NCBI GenBank assembly: GCA_050633205.1
Contig: JBOEGA010000031.1
Span: 1 to 28,300 of the forward strand
DNA length: 28,300 nucleotides
Direction of reading: 5' to 3'
From: CBDHHC01 sp050633205
Lineage (GTDB): Bacteria; Pseudomonadota; Alphaproteobacteria; Rhizobiales; CBDHHC01
Both the position numbers and the translations under genes were made by a program. Below the pieces are notes generated by a model that saw only the letters and a program-made list of their open reading frames with translations, was not told the DNA's origin and did no database searches. Positions 6,663 to 14,550 of this stretch are shown here, one piece after another (position 1 is the first letter of the stretch; each line of letters opens with the position of its first letter).

Positions 6663-8519
6663 ATGGTAAGCACAATGGACGGGCTCAAAAACACATTCGA
6701 TATAATCGACGAAATCCTGGCAGAAAATAACGCTGATCAGATCAAAGAGCTGAACCTGCGCGAAAAAAGCCCGGAGTTTGAATATTTTATTGCCAGATAC
6801 GAGCTTGAAAATCAGGATAGTTTAAAGCACGGCCTGGAACATCTTGCTGAGTTACTGCACTATGATCCCGCCCGTAAAGAATGGCTTGCCATACTTGAAA
6901 GCTATCTGGAAAAGATAGATGACCCACTCGCAATGCTGGAGCCTGATGGCGAAGACCGCTATTTCGCAACTGAAGCGGTACGAGCGTTTATTCTGGCAAA
7001 AAAGGGCGATACCGAAAAAGCCATCCAGATCCTTCTCGCCATCAGCGAGGTCAAACCGGACGTCCCTTATCTCGACTGCTGTGGCGTCGAGTGGTTAAAT
7101 CAACCCGAAGCCCTGAATAACGTAAATCAGGAAACCTACCTGAGAACATTTATAAATGCCCTGTTGCGCTTCCCCGAATACAAACTTCTGACCGCAGAAG
7201 CAGAAGCCCGCTTAAAAGCATATACCACTCTCTTCAGCGAATATCATAAACTCCACGAACCCGACGAAACGTCACTGATGATCCATGTTGGTCTTCTCCG
7301 CAAATCTGGTGAGTTTGATCACGCTCTTGCTTTGGCGGAGCATAATGTCCAGAGAAATGGCGGCTGGAACGCTATCATTGCGCTGGGCCTGACCTTGCGC
7401 GAGAAAGGTGATTTTGCCAAAGCGGAAACCACCCTGCAACAGGCCTACGATAGCGACCCGTCTCGGGGCGTCTCCCCCATTCTTGAAATAGCCGATATGT
7501 ATTTCAACCGGGCAGACTGGCCCCACGCCCTCGACTGGTACAATAAGCTAACCGCAATAGAAGCTGATAACGGTTGGGCACACGCCTCAAAACTTTATTG
7601 CAGATGGAAAATACTCGCACAGTCTGAATACCCGGAAGAGCTGATATCATTCTCGGCGCAAAACACGGAAGACCAGCGCTCCTATAACCTCCTGAATGAG
7701 TTCCGTCCCTATATCGGTTACCTGCCAAAACCTGTAGACGCAACAGCAAGTGTCCTGACACAAATGCTGGAAAAAACAAAAGACAGAGAAGGCAATCTGG
7801 ATGGCAACAAATGCAATATCAAATTAAGCTCACTGGAATCCCCGAGCAACCTTCTTGCCTTTCAACTTGCATTCGGTGAAGACTTCAAGGTCAATCTGGA
7901 AGTCGAAAATGTCCCGGAACCGGACCCCCGTGAGCCGGTTATCGATGTTCCATACAACCTGTGGAAATATAACGGGACAGAGGCAACACAGGCACTTCCT
8001 GAACCAACGGATGAGATTGCTGGTCTTGTTGCTGACCTGTCATCAAAACCTTTTGAGAAAATCTGGCCGTTAGCCAGTCGTATTGCAGTCACCATGTCAG
8101 ATGATGATATAGAGAATCTGCTATCTGTCATAGTACACCCGCCATCTGTAACGGGAGACTTTGACGTGTTGGACTGGATACCACGAATTCAGTATTCCGC
8201 ATCTGCAATAATCGCCAGCTTACCCGGTGACTGGAACAATTCCAGAAAAAGAGAAGCACTCATTTCAGTTCTTCTTGGCCCGCGAGACTGGGCAACCGAA
8301 GCCGCAATAGTCTCCCTGACAAAACTGGTGGAGCAACAGCCAGCAATAGCTCTCGACATCCACAACGCATTCCTGAAGCTGCAAAACGCCATCCCAAAAA
8401 CAGGTGCCTGCAACTACGAATACGCCCTCTACAGCAACTGGCTAAAATTCCCCAACCTGTTCGAAAACGAGCGGGAAGACCTGAGAAATATATTGAAGGG
8501 AATGATTGAAAGTGAATAG
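6663..8519 (+). CDS. TPR-repeat protein of unknown function
   Basis: This is a 618-residue protein with no signal peptide or membrane segment, so it is likely cytoplasmic. The middle (about residues 200-310) reads as tetratricopeptide helices: LLRKSGEFDHALALAEHNV, LREKGDFAKAETTLQQAY and FNRADWPHALDWYNK. The C-terminal 200 residues, rich in acidic and proline residues and then helical, match nothing I recognise. TPRs normally bind other proteins. The start is uncertain: ATG at 6663 or 6675, neither with a strong ribosome site. It follows ruvA by 24 bases on the same strand and may be read through from ruvCA, but its position between ruvA and ruvB is not a conserved arrangement I know of. No function can be given. 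Confidence 0.85.
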   Translation: MVSTMDGLKNTFDIIDEILAENNADQIKELNLREKSPEFEYFIARYELENQDSLKHGLEHLAELLHYDPARKEWLAILESYLEKIDDPLAMLEPDGEDRYFATEAVRAFILAKKGDTEKAIQILLAISEVKPDVPYLDCCGVEWLNQPEALNNVNQETYLRTFINALLRFPEYKLLTAEAEARLKAYTTLFSEYHKLHEPDETSLMIHVGLLRKSGEFDHALALAEHNVQRNGGWNAIIALGLTLREKGDFAKAETTLQQAYDSDPSRGVSPILEIADMYFNRADWPHALDWYNKLTAIEADNGWAHASKLYCRWKILAQSEYPEELISFSAQNTEDQRSYNLLNEFRPYIGYLPKPVDATASVLTQMLEKTKDREGNLDGNKCNIKLSSLESPSNLLAFQLAFGEDFKVNLEVENVPEPDPREPVIDVPYNLWKYNGTEATQALPEPTDEIAGLVADLSSKPFEKIWPLASRIAVTMSDDDIENLLSVIVHPPSVTGDFDVLDWIPRIQYSASAIIASLPGDWNNSRKREALISVLLGPRDWATEAAIVSLTKLVEQQPAIALDIHNAFLKLQNAIPKTGACNYEYALYSNWLKFPNLFENEREDLRNILKGMIESE

Positions 8520-8665
8520 TGGTTTAATGTCGGTAGTGTGGGGGGAAGTCTACGACAAGTGCTGGTAATTTTCCTGCGCCCTCAGCAGATATGTTTGCAT
8601 ATCATTGTCAAACGGCAGAAGTAAAATTATTGGATGTGGGGTAAATTTATATTCAATGGACTCAT

Positions 8666-8885
8666 GTGGTTACTGGATCCCTGCCTACGCAGGGATGACA
8701 AAAGTTAGGGGTAAGTTCTTTTGTATAGTGCATCGAATGGGCTTAGCCTTACTAAAATTCTCTCGGTAAAATAAGTAGTCTCACCGCTTGTCATTCCTGC
8801 GAAGGCAGGAATCCCGTACCCCCTTGCGCTAGTTGTTTTAAGTTTAAATCTGTTATTAGTCGGGAATAGTTTTTTCACAATGCTT
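8666..8885. repeat. REP/BIME-like composite repeat, copy A
   Basis: The unit begins GTGGTTACTGG and ends CACAATGCTT. It carries two hairpins in inverted orientation: ATCCCTGC-CTAC-GCAGGGAT (8677-8696) and ATTCCTGC-GAAG-GCAGGAAT (8793-8812), each with TGACAA on the inner side, so the unit is itself roughly palindromic. The hairpins span 136 bases from outer edge to outer edge. It resembles paired REP sequences (BIMEs). Copies B and C follow at 9310 and 9535. Confidence 0.9.
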
Positions 8886-8922
8886 GCAGATAGTTACCCG
8901 AACTCTCACAACAGGTGCTGCT

Positions 8923-9237
8923 CTAACAGTCAAAGCTGACATAGGGACCTACGATTACCGGGTAGAGATCTAGCCAGTCGGGGTTTCGTTCCTCCAGCAA
9001 TCGGATTTTCCATTGCCGCTTCCATTTTTTAAGCTGCTTTTCGCGCTTAATTGCCTGATCAATATAGGAATAGTGTTCATAATATATGAGGCGGTCTATT
9101 CCATACTTGCTGGTGAACCCCTGAACCAGTTTGTTTTTGTGCTGCCATATACGCTGGACCAGATCATTGGTTACGCCGATATAGAGGGTTCCTCCTGTTT
9201 TATTTGCAAGTATATATGTGAAGTATGAGTGATCCAT
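8923..9237 (-). CDS. Small GIY-YIG nuclease-domain protein
   Basis: This is a 104-residue single-domain member of the GIY-YIG endonuclease superfamily, UPF0213/YhbQ-like group. Visible motifs are YIL (8-10) with YIG (19-21), R29 in LVQRIWQHK, E54 in LIYYEHY, and the basic segment IKREKQLKKWKRQWK (63-77); all catalytic positions expected for the fold appear present. The usual length is 90-100 residues, and the last few residues here (GPYVSFDC) look like an extension. The gene lies between copies A and B of a REP-like repeat, pointing against the flanking plus-strand genes. Such small GIY-YIG genes have unclear cellular roles; a link to spread of the repeats is my inference. Confidence 0.88.
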   Translation of the reverse strand: MDHSYFTYILANKTGGTLYIGVTNDLVQRIWQHKNKLVQGFTSKYGIDRLIYYEHYSYIDQAIKREKQLKKWKRQWKIRLLEERNPDWLDLYPVIVGPYVSFDC

Positions 9238-9309
9238 ATCAAGAGTTATGTAATATTAGCAAGTGTTAGACAATATATGGTGAGAGTTTTTTTAACACAA
9301 TGCTTTCTC

Positions 9310-9534
9310 GTGGTTACTGGATCCCTGCCTGCGCAGGGATGACAAAAGTTAGGGGTGGGTTGTTTTGTATAGTACATTTAATAGGTTTAGCCTTACCAAA
9401 ACTCTTTCGGTAAAATAAAAAGCCTCACCGCTTGTCATTCCTGCGAAGGCAGGGATCTCGTAACCCCTTGCGCTGGTTGTTTTGGGCTTGAGTCTGTTAT
9501 TAAGGCTTGAAGAGTTTATTCACAATGCTTTCTC
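9310..9534. repeat. REP/BIME-like composite repeat, copy B
   Basis: This is the same unit as copy A, with hairpins at 9321-9340 and 9437-9456 (outer span again 136 bases; one G-U pair in the second). It starts GTGGTTACTGG and ends with CACAATGCTTTCTC, directly joined to copy C, so B and C form a head-to-tail tandem with a period of about 225 bases. A further CACAATGCTTTCTC stands just before it (9296-9309). Confidence 0.9.
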
Positions 9535-9762
9535 GTGGTTACTGGATCCCTGCTTTCGCAGGGATGACAAAAGTTAGAAGTGGGTTGTTTTGTATAGTGC
9601 ATGTAATAGGCTTAGCCTTACTAAAACTCTCTCTCGGTAAAATCAAAAGCCTCTCACCGCTTGTCATCCCTGCGTAGGCAGGGATCCCGTAACCCCTTGC
9701 GCTGGTTGTTATAAGTTTGAGTCTGTTATTAAGGCTGGAAGAGTTTATTCACAATGCTTTCT
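9535..9762. repeat. REP/BIME-like composite repeat, copy C
   Basis: This is the third unit, with hairpins ATCCCTGC-TTTC-GCAGGGAT (9546-9565) and ATCCCTGC-GTAG-GCAGGGAT (9666-9685), outer span 140 bases. It ends CACAATGCTTTCT at 9750-9762. Both hairpins are perfect. The stem arms are conserved among copies, while the four loop bases vary, as expected if pairing matters. Confidence 0.9.
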
Positions 9763-9807
9763 GTTGGGGACCCGGGCTCCTTCCTTCAATGAAGTAAAAG
9801 CTAAAAC

Positions 9808-10059
9808 CTACTCACCCCTCTCAAGCTTCCTGATACAAAAACCAACCATTTTTTGGTTGGTTTTCCAGCGCCTCTGGCATACGCGTTCTCTGTTTTCCTG
9901 AGTGGTATTTTGTAGGCGCTTGCGTTCTGCATTTAGATCTGCATTGCGGTTAAAGGCAGGGCTGGAAATCCAGCTGGTTATCTGATCTTTATATGAAATT
10001 CCCATAACAATAGCGCTGAAAGAAAAAAGCGCAGTGATTATGAGATGGCTAATTTTCAT
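9808..10059 (-). CDS. Small secreted or membrane-anchored hypothetical protein
   Basis: This is an 83-residue product with an N-terminal hydrophobic segment (MKISHLIITALFSFSAIVMG), a signal peptide or anchor, followed by a charged helical part and a C-terminal motif C-x3-W-x5-M-x3-C with basic residues (CQRRW, KMVGFCIRKLE). I have the impression of similar paired Cys/Trp motifs in other short periplasmic hypothetical proteins, but cannot name the family. AGGAAC lies about 10 bases before the ATG. It is on the opposite strand to ruvB and the TPR gene, within the ruvA-ruvB insert. The export signal is the best-supported statement. Confidence 0.6.
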   Translation of the reverse strand: MKISHLIITALFSFSAIVMGISYKDQITSWISSPAFNRNADLNAERKRLQNTTQENRERVCQRRWKTNQKMVGFCIRKLERGE

Positions 10060-10177
10060 AAAATTTTAAGTTCCTGTCCATGCAGTCACAACTCAACAGG
10101 TTAAGCCCCTTGTCTTAACAATGAGCAAAGGCTGGCAACAAAAGCAGGATTAATTTTTATGGAGATCGGGGGAGAAC

Positions 10178-10435
10178 CTAGGCCCTGTACTCCGAGTAAG
10201 GTGTATGGATATGAAGAACACCACTGTCATCTACAAATGTCTTAAAGGCAGCATATGAGTCTTCCTCGGTCCAGTAATCGAGGATTTTTTCAACATGCGC
10301 TTTAGGGACTTTAACCCATAATAACGGATTTCTTGAGGTCAGCGAATAGTCAGGGTGCAGGCTCATCGCAACAGACTTTGCCTCGGCAACAAGTTCTTTC
10401 AGCTTCTTGATCTTATATTCTTTAGCTTTTGCCAT
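10178..10435 (-). CDS. Small hypothetical protein
   Basis: This is an 85-residue, lysine-rich protein starting MAKAKEYKIKKLKELVAEAK with a GGAG ribosome site 7 bases before the ATG. It has no signal peptide or membrane helix. The C-terminal half (WVKVPKAHVEKILDYW, then FVDDSGVLHIHTPYSEYRA) looks like a compact alpha/beta fold. I do not recognise the family. It lies upstream of the other small minus-strand gene (9808-10059), separated by 118 bases, and diverges from ruvB. Confidence 0.62.
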   Translation of the reverse strand: MAKAKEYKIKKLKELVAEAKSVAMSLHPDYSLTSRNPLLWVKVPKAHVEKILDYWTEEDSYAAFKTFVDDSGVLHIHTPYSEYRA

Positions 10436-10572
10436 AAGAATGCTCCATGTTTTCTATTCGTAAAATATCTGAAGGCTTATACAGTATTTCCAGCATAATA
10501 ACTATGATTTGTAACAGTCTGTAAATACAATAAACACGAGAAAGAAACTTACCTTCCACCAATCTGTAGACG

Positions 10573-10597
10573 CCCCCCACCCAAATCATGTTATAAC
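10573..10597 (+). promoter_or_regulatory. Candidate extended -10 promoter of the ruvB operon
   Basis: A C-tract (10573-10578) leads into CCCAAATCATG and TGTTATAAC, an extended -10 (TG-n-TATAAC, 10589-10597) ending 31 bases before the ruvB ATG. No -35 is obvious. An almost identical C-tract/CCCAAATCATG/-10 block precedes pal. Confidence 0.45.
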
Positions 10598-10628
10598 ACC
10601 CTGAACAAACCAAAAACGCCCGGGACAA

Positions 10629-11666
10629 ATGACTGAAAGACAGATATCGCCACAGAAAAAAGAAACCGATGAAACTGAAACTTCCTTGCGGCCGCTGGCG
10701 CTGGGAGAGTTTATCGGTCAGGAACAGGCCCGTGCAAACTTGCGCGTATTTATTCAGGGCGCAAAGGATCGGGGGGATGCACTCGATCACGTTCTTTTTG
10801 CAGGCCCTCCCGGCCTTGGCAAGACAACACTTGCCCAGATTGTTGCCCGTGAGCTTGGAGTAAACTTCCGTGCAACATCAGGCCCGGTCATAAGCAAGGC
10901 CGGAGACCTTGCAGCCCTGCTGACAAACCTTGAAGAGCGGGATGTCCTCTTTATTGATGAAATACATCGCCTGAACCCGGCCGTTGAAGAAGTGCTGTAC
11001 CCGGCAATGGAGGATTTCCAGCTCGACCTTATAATCGGTGAAGGCCCGGCAGCACGCTCCGTAAGAATCGATCTGGCAAAGTTCACGCTCGTCGCAGCAA
11101 CAACCCGAGCCGGACTTTTAACAACACCATTACGCGATCGTTTTGGCATCCCAGTTCGCCTGAATTTCTATAATCTGGATGAGTTGGAACTAATCGTATC
11201 CCGTGGCGCCGGAGTACTCGGACTGCCTATAAGCCCGGACGGAGCAAAGGAAATTGCCCGCAGGTCCAGGGGAACTCCGAGAATTGCCGGACGCCTTTTA
11301 AGGCGTGTCCGTGATTTTGCGTCCTTCGAGAATGCGCCTGTTGTTGACGCTGAAGTTGCAGACCGTGCACTTCGGAAACTGGAAGTCGATTCTTATGGTC
11401 TTGATGCACTGGATCACCGTTACCTTCGTTGCATAACAGATAACTATGGCGGCGGCCCTGTAGGTATCGAAACTATTGCTGCCGCCCTGAGCGAACCGCG
11501 TGATGCCATTGAGGAAATCGTCGAACCCTATCTTCTGCAACAGGGGTTTATAGGCCGAACGCCCAGAGGACGGATTGTAACCTCAAAAACATATATCCAT
11601 CTGGGTTTGAAACGCCCCATAACCAAAGACAGCCCGCAACTGGGAATGTTTGAAGAAAACGAATAA
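10629..11666 (+). CDS. ruvB: Holliday junction branch migration helicase RuvB
   Basis: RuvB is the hexameric AAA+ ATPase that drives branch migration on RuvA-bound junctions. Of 345 residues, Walker A is GPPGLGKTT (59-67), Walker B VLFIDEIH (106-113) and sensor 1 LVAATTRAG; the arginine-rich GTPRIAGRLLRRVRDFA is the sensor 2 region, followed by the C-terminal winged-helix domain (YGGGPVGIETIAAALSEPRD). The length is typical. It begins the ruvB-ybgC-tol group, with ybgC starting 8 bases after its stop. It is separated from ruvCA by 4 kb of accessory DNA and appears to have its own promoter. Confidence 0.98.
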   Translation: MTERQISPQKKETDETETSLRPLALGEFIGQEQARANLRVFIQGAKDRGDALDHVLFAGPPGLGKTTLAQIVARELGVNFRATSGPVISKAGDLAALLTNLEERDVLFIDEIHRLNPAVEEVLYPAMEDFQLDLIIGEGPAARSVRIDLAKFTLVAATTRAGLLTTPLRDRFGIPVRLNFYNLDELELIVSRGAGVLGLPISPDGAKEIARRSRGTPRIAGRLLRRVRDFASFENAPVVDAEVADRALRKLEVDSYGLDALDHRYLRCITDNYGGGPVGIETIAAALSEPRDAIEEIVEPYLLQQGFIGRTPRGRIVTSKTYIHLGLKRPITKDSPQLGMFEENE

Positions 11667-11674
11667 AAACAAAA

Positions 11675-12139
11675 ATGACTGATAACAATAATCAATGGCC
11701 GGACCTTGCTGGCAAAATAGAAGGTACACAGCACATTCTCCCTGTCCGTGTCTATTTTGAAGACACAGACTTTACCGGAGTGGTCTATCACGCAACCTAT
11801 CTCCGCTGGTGTGAACGTGGGCGCTCGGACTTCGTCCGCTTGCTTGGAATTCACCATAATGAACTGCTGAACCCTGAAGGTGATGCTGAGCCAAGCGTGT
11901 TTGTTGTTCGTCACATTGAAATCGATTATCTCCGCCCGGCAAAAATTGACGAAATCCTCGAAGTAATAACGGAAACAACTGAAGTCGGCGGCGCAACAAT
12001 TACACTTTCCCAGAAAGTTGTGCGTGATGGAACAGTACTGGCAAAGCTTAAAATAAAAATCGTTTTGATAAACCAGTCAGGTAAACCACAAAGAATTGGA
12101 AAAATGATGCAAGAGGCGTTTTCTAAAGTCAAAAATTAG
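11675..12139 (+). CDS. ybgC: YbgC-type acyl-CoA thioesterase of the Tol-Pal cluster
   Basis: This hot-dog fold thioesterase hydrolyses acyl-CoA or acyl-ACP thioesters and is found with tol-pal genes across proteobacteria. The 154 residues contain the signature VYFEDTDFTGVVYHATYLRWCERGR, with the catalytic aspartate at D32 (or D30) and H39 in the conserved DTDxxGVVYH pattern. The N-terminal 20 residues are somewhat longer than in E. coli. It lies 8 bases after ruvB and 229 bases before tolQ. Its link to Tol-Pal function is by co-occurrence; the true substrate here is unknown. Confidence 0.93.
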   Translation: MTDNNNQWPDLAGKIEGTQHILPVRVYFEDTDFTGVVYHATYLRWCERGRSDFVRLLGIHHNELLNPEGDAEPSVFVVRHIEIDYLRPAKIDEILEVITETTEVGGATITLSQKVVRDGTVLAKLKIKIVLINQSGKPQRIGKMMQEAFSKVKN

Positions 12140-12368
12140 GTTATTGCTGTGACCATAGTGATCAAAGGTATCTTTATTTAAAAAAAGCCTTTTTCTTATG
12201 GCAATTACCATAAAAATCAGGAAGAGTTACAATAAGATATTGCGTTAAATACAAAAAATGAGAAACGACTCAATATATCCTGAGACAAAAATAATATGGC
12301 TTTCATGTCCGGGGGAATTCGTGCGTATAGCGCAGGACAGCAAAGTCGCAAGCACAATATGAGGCCGC

Positions 12369-13106
12369 ATGGAACTTTTTAGCTTAATATCGACAGCACA
12401 GGCAGCATCAGGTGAATTGGGAGCAGTGAAGCCTGCAGTGGACCTCTCATTCTGGACACTCTTCTGGCAGGCTCATATTATCGTGAAGTTCGTGATGATT
12501 GGTTTGCTTGTTTCATCGATTTGGTGCTGGACTATTATAGTAGAAAAACTGTTCACGTTCAGTAAGCTGCGAAAATCGATGGAAGTTTTCGAGCAGCAGT
12601 TCTGGTCAGGCCAGTCATTGGAAGAGCTGTACTCATATCTGAGCCAGCGCAATACTTCCGGCATGGCAAGCGTTTTCGTATCCGCAATGCGTGAATGGAA
12701 GCGTTCTGTCGAAACCAGCACACGTTTCCTGCCCGGTGTTCAGATGCGCGTTGAAAAGGTTATGGATATAACCATCGCCCGTGAAATGGAACGTCTGGAA
12801 AATCGCCTTCTGTTTCTGGCGACTGTTGGCTCTACGGCTCCGTTCATAGGGCTGTTTGGCACCGTCTGGGGAATTATGACGACACTGGCTGCAATCGGTG
12901 CAACAAATAATTCAAGTCTTGCAGTAGTCGCACCAGGCATGGCAGAAGCACTCTTCGCAACTGCGCTGGGGCTGCTGGCAGCAATTCCGGCCGTTATTTT
13001 CTATAATCGCTTCTCCAGTGATTCTTCCAGACATTCGCAAAAGCTGGAAGGTTTTGCTGATGAATTCTCGACAATGCTGTCTCATCAACTTGATGTGAGG
13101 AGATAA
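12369..13106 (+). CDS. tolQ: Tol-Pal system proton channel subunit TolQ
   Basis: TolQ is an inner-membrane protein (MotA/ExbB family) that with TolR uses the proton-motive force to energise TolA. The 245-residue protein has three membrane segments: about 30-55 (AHIIVKFVMIGLLVSSIWCW), about 145-170 (LLFLATVGSTAPFIGLFGTVWG) and about 180-205 (MAEALFATALGLLAAIPAVIFY). FIGLFGTVWGIM and the conserved threonine/proline positions match the family. GAGG stands just before the ATG. TolR follows after 4 bases. The 229-bp upstream gap, containing TTATGG-N6-CCATAA (12196-12213), may carry its own promoter. Confidence 0.96.
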   Translation: MELFSLISTAQAASGELGAVKPAVDLSFWTLFWQAHIIVKFVMIGLLVSSIWCWTIIVEKLFTFSKLRKSMEVFEQQFWSGQSLEELYSYLSQRNTSGMASVFVSAMREWKRSVETSTRFLPGVQMRVEKVMDITIAREMERLENRLLFLATVGSTAPFIGLFGTVWGIMTTLAAIGATNNSSLAVVAPGMAEALFATALGLLAAIPAVIFYNRFSSDSSRHSQKLEGFADEFSTMLSHQLDVRR

Positions 13107-13110
13107 AATT

Positions 13111-13557
13111 ATGGGAGCGAGTCTTGGCGGCGGAGAACTTGACAGCGGCGGTGGCAGACGCAGAAAACGTCGTGCTTACAAGCCTATGGCCGAAATTAAC
13201 GTCACGCCATTCGTGGATGTTATGCTGGTTCTGCTGATCGTATTCATGGTAACCGCTCCCCTGTTGACAGTGGGGGTTCCCATAGAATTGCCAAAAACCA
13301 ATGCCAAACAGCTCAACACTCCCAAAAAAGAACCACTAACCATTACCATTGATGGTAAGGGGCGGATTTTCTTGCAGAAAACAGAAGTTAAAGTTGCAGA
13401 AATAGAACCAAAGCTAAAAGCGATTACGGAAAGTGGTTTCAACGAGGAAATTTATATTCTGGGCGATGTTAAAGCCCAGCACGGTGTCGTTGCGAAAGTT
13501 CTTGGCGCAATAAATGCTGCAGGCTTTACAAGAATCAACATTGTAACCGACTCTTAA
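13111..13557 (+). CDS. tolR: Tol-Pal system protein TolR
   Basis: TolR (ExbD family) is a single-span inner-membrane protein that forms the stator with TolQ and has a periplasmic peptidoglycan-binding domain. The 148 residues show a glycine- and arginine-rich cytoplasmic start, then AEINVTPFVDVMLVLLIVFMVTAPLL, where the aspartate in PFVDV is the essential proton-carrying residue in the membrane segment, then IELPKTNAKQL and the periplasmic domain. Spacing to tolQ is 4 bases; tolA follows after 24 bases. Confidence 0.96.
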   Translation: MGASLGGGELDSGGGRRRKRRAYKPMAEINVTPFVDVMLVLLIVFMVTAPLLTVGVPIELPKTNAKQLNTPKKEPLTITIDGKGRIFLQKTEVKVAEIEPKLKAITESGFNEEIYILGDVKAQHGVVAKVLGAINAAGFTRINIVTDS

Positions 13558-13581
13558 AACCACGAAGGCAGGACGCAGGAA

Positions 13582-14427
13582 TTGAGCAAAGCTCTCATCA
13601 TATCGGTGATAATGCATGGAATGTTTGCCAGTGTATTGGCTGTGATGGGCTATACGTTCCATGTTCCAAATACCCTGCCACCCGGAAAGCATATCCCTGT
13701 CAATATTATGACCCGTGGTGAATTCACAAAAGTGAAATTCGGAGGTGAGAACGGTAAGGACACTGACAAGCCTGCAAAAGCAAAGCCGGTTGCTAAAAAG
13801 CAAAGCAAAAGAAAAAAGCCCCGTAAGGCAATTCGCGAAGCAACAACAAAGAAAAAAACTACACAGGCTTCAGAAAAGAAGGCAGTAAAAAAAGCTAAAG
13901 CATCAAAAAAAGTAAAAAAGAAAGCACCAAAGAAGAAAAAGGTTCTGGTTGAAAAAAAGAAAAACCGCGATGCAAGAAAAGCAAAAAAGGAATTTAATCC
14001 GGACCAGATAGCAGCCCTGCTGGATAAGCAGCCATCCGACCGCGATAAACTTGATGACAAAAAGAAAAAAGAAGACAAAAACAGGGAGCTGGCAAAAGGC
14101 AGCGACGACGGTGAAGCAGATAAACTGACAGCAGATGATTACACATATGTTGCCTCAAGAGTAAGCAGTTGCTGGAATATGCCTATAGGCCAGCTTGGTG
14201 CAGAAAATATTGAAGTAAAAGTGCATCTGAAATTAAAAGTTGACGGCACCCTTGCTTCCAAACCTCAGATCAGGGCTTCATCAAATAATATCGTTGGTAA
14301 GGTCGTTGAAGAGACTGCAGTGAGGGCCGTTATTGCATGTCAGCCTTATAAATTGCCGGTCAGTAAATATAGGAACTGGAAGGATATGGTTCTTATTTTT
14401 GACCCAAAAGATATGTATCGCGAATAG
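13582..14427 (+). CDS. tolA: Tol-Pal system protein TolA
   Basis: TolA spans the periplasm from TolQR to TolB and Pal. The 281 residues comprise an N-terminal membrane anchor (LIISVIMHGMFASVLAVMGY), a lysine/alanine-rich helical rod (about 58-170) and a C-terminal globular domain (about 180-281, YVASRVSSCWNMP... and VKVHLKLKVDGTL), with the SCWN and CQPYKLP cysteines of the domain III fold. The start is TTG at 13582 with GCAGGA-type ribosome sequence before it. The next ATG would cut into the membrane anchor, so TTG is preferred. Lysine-rich AAA codons make the middle strongly A-rich, which explains a long phenylalanine-rich frame on the other strand. Confidence 0.93.
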   Translation: MSKALIISVIMHGMFASVLAVMGYTFHVPNTLPPGKHIPVNIMTRGEFTKVKFGGENGKDTDKPAKAKPVAKKQSKRKKPRKAIREATTKKKTTQASEKKAVKKAKASKKVKKKAPKKKKVLVEKKKNRDARKAKKEFNPDQIAALLDKQPSDRDKLDDKKKKEDKNRELAKGSDDGEADKLTADDYTYVASRVSSCWNMPIGQLGAENIEVKVHLKLKVDGTLASKPQIRASSNNIVGKVVEETAVRAVIACQPYKLPVSKYRNWKDMVLIFDPKDMYRE

Positions 14428-14550
14428 TAGGTTTTATTGGCAATAGCCTGAAAAGAATAATGAAAAAACAAGGATATTCCCATGAGGAAAATACCTGAAC
14501 AGAACATGCGTTTATCAGAACGCCCGTTAAGAATGATAGGAGAACTGCAC

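Noticed and set aside
8666..9762. CRISPR array
   Set aside because: Units are about 220 bp, contain paired hairpins and have no short unique spacers.
10422..10790. 122-codon minus-strand frame
   Set aside because: It overlaps the ruvB start and promoter and the better-supported 85-residue gene; no ribosome site.
12196..12213. FNR- or CRP-type operator before tolQ
   Set aside because: TTATGG-N6-CCATAA is symmetric but does not fit either consensus, so it is mentioned only in the tolQ entry.
13650..14078. 142-codon minus-strand frame rich in Phe
   Set aside because: It is produced by the lysine-rich AAA/AAG codons of tolA on the other strand.
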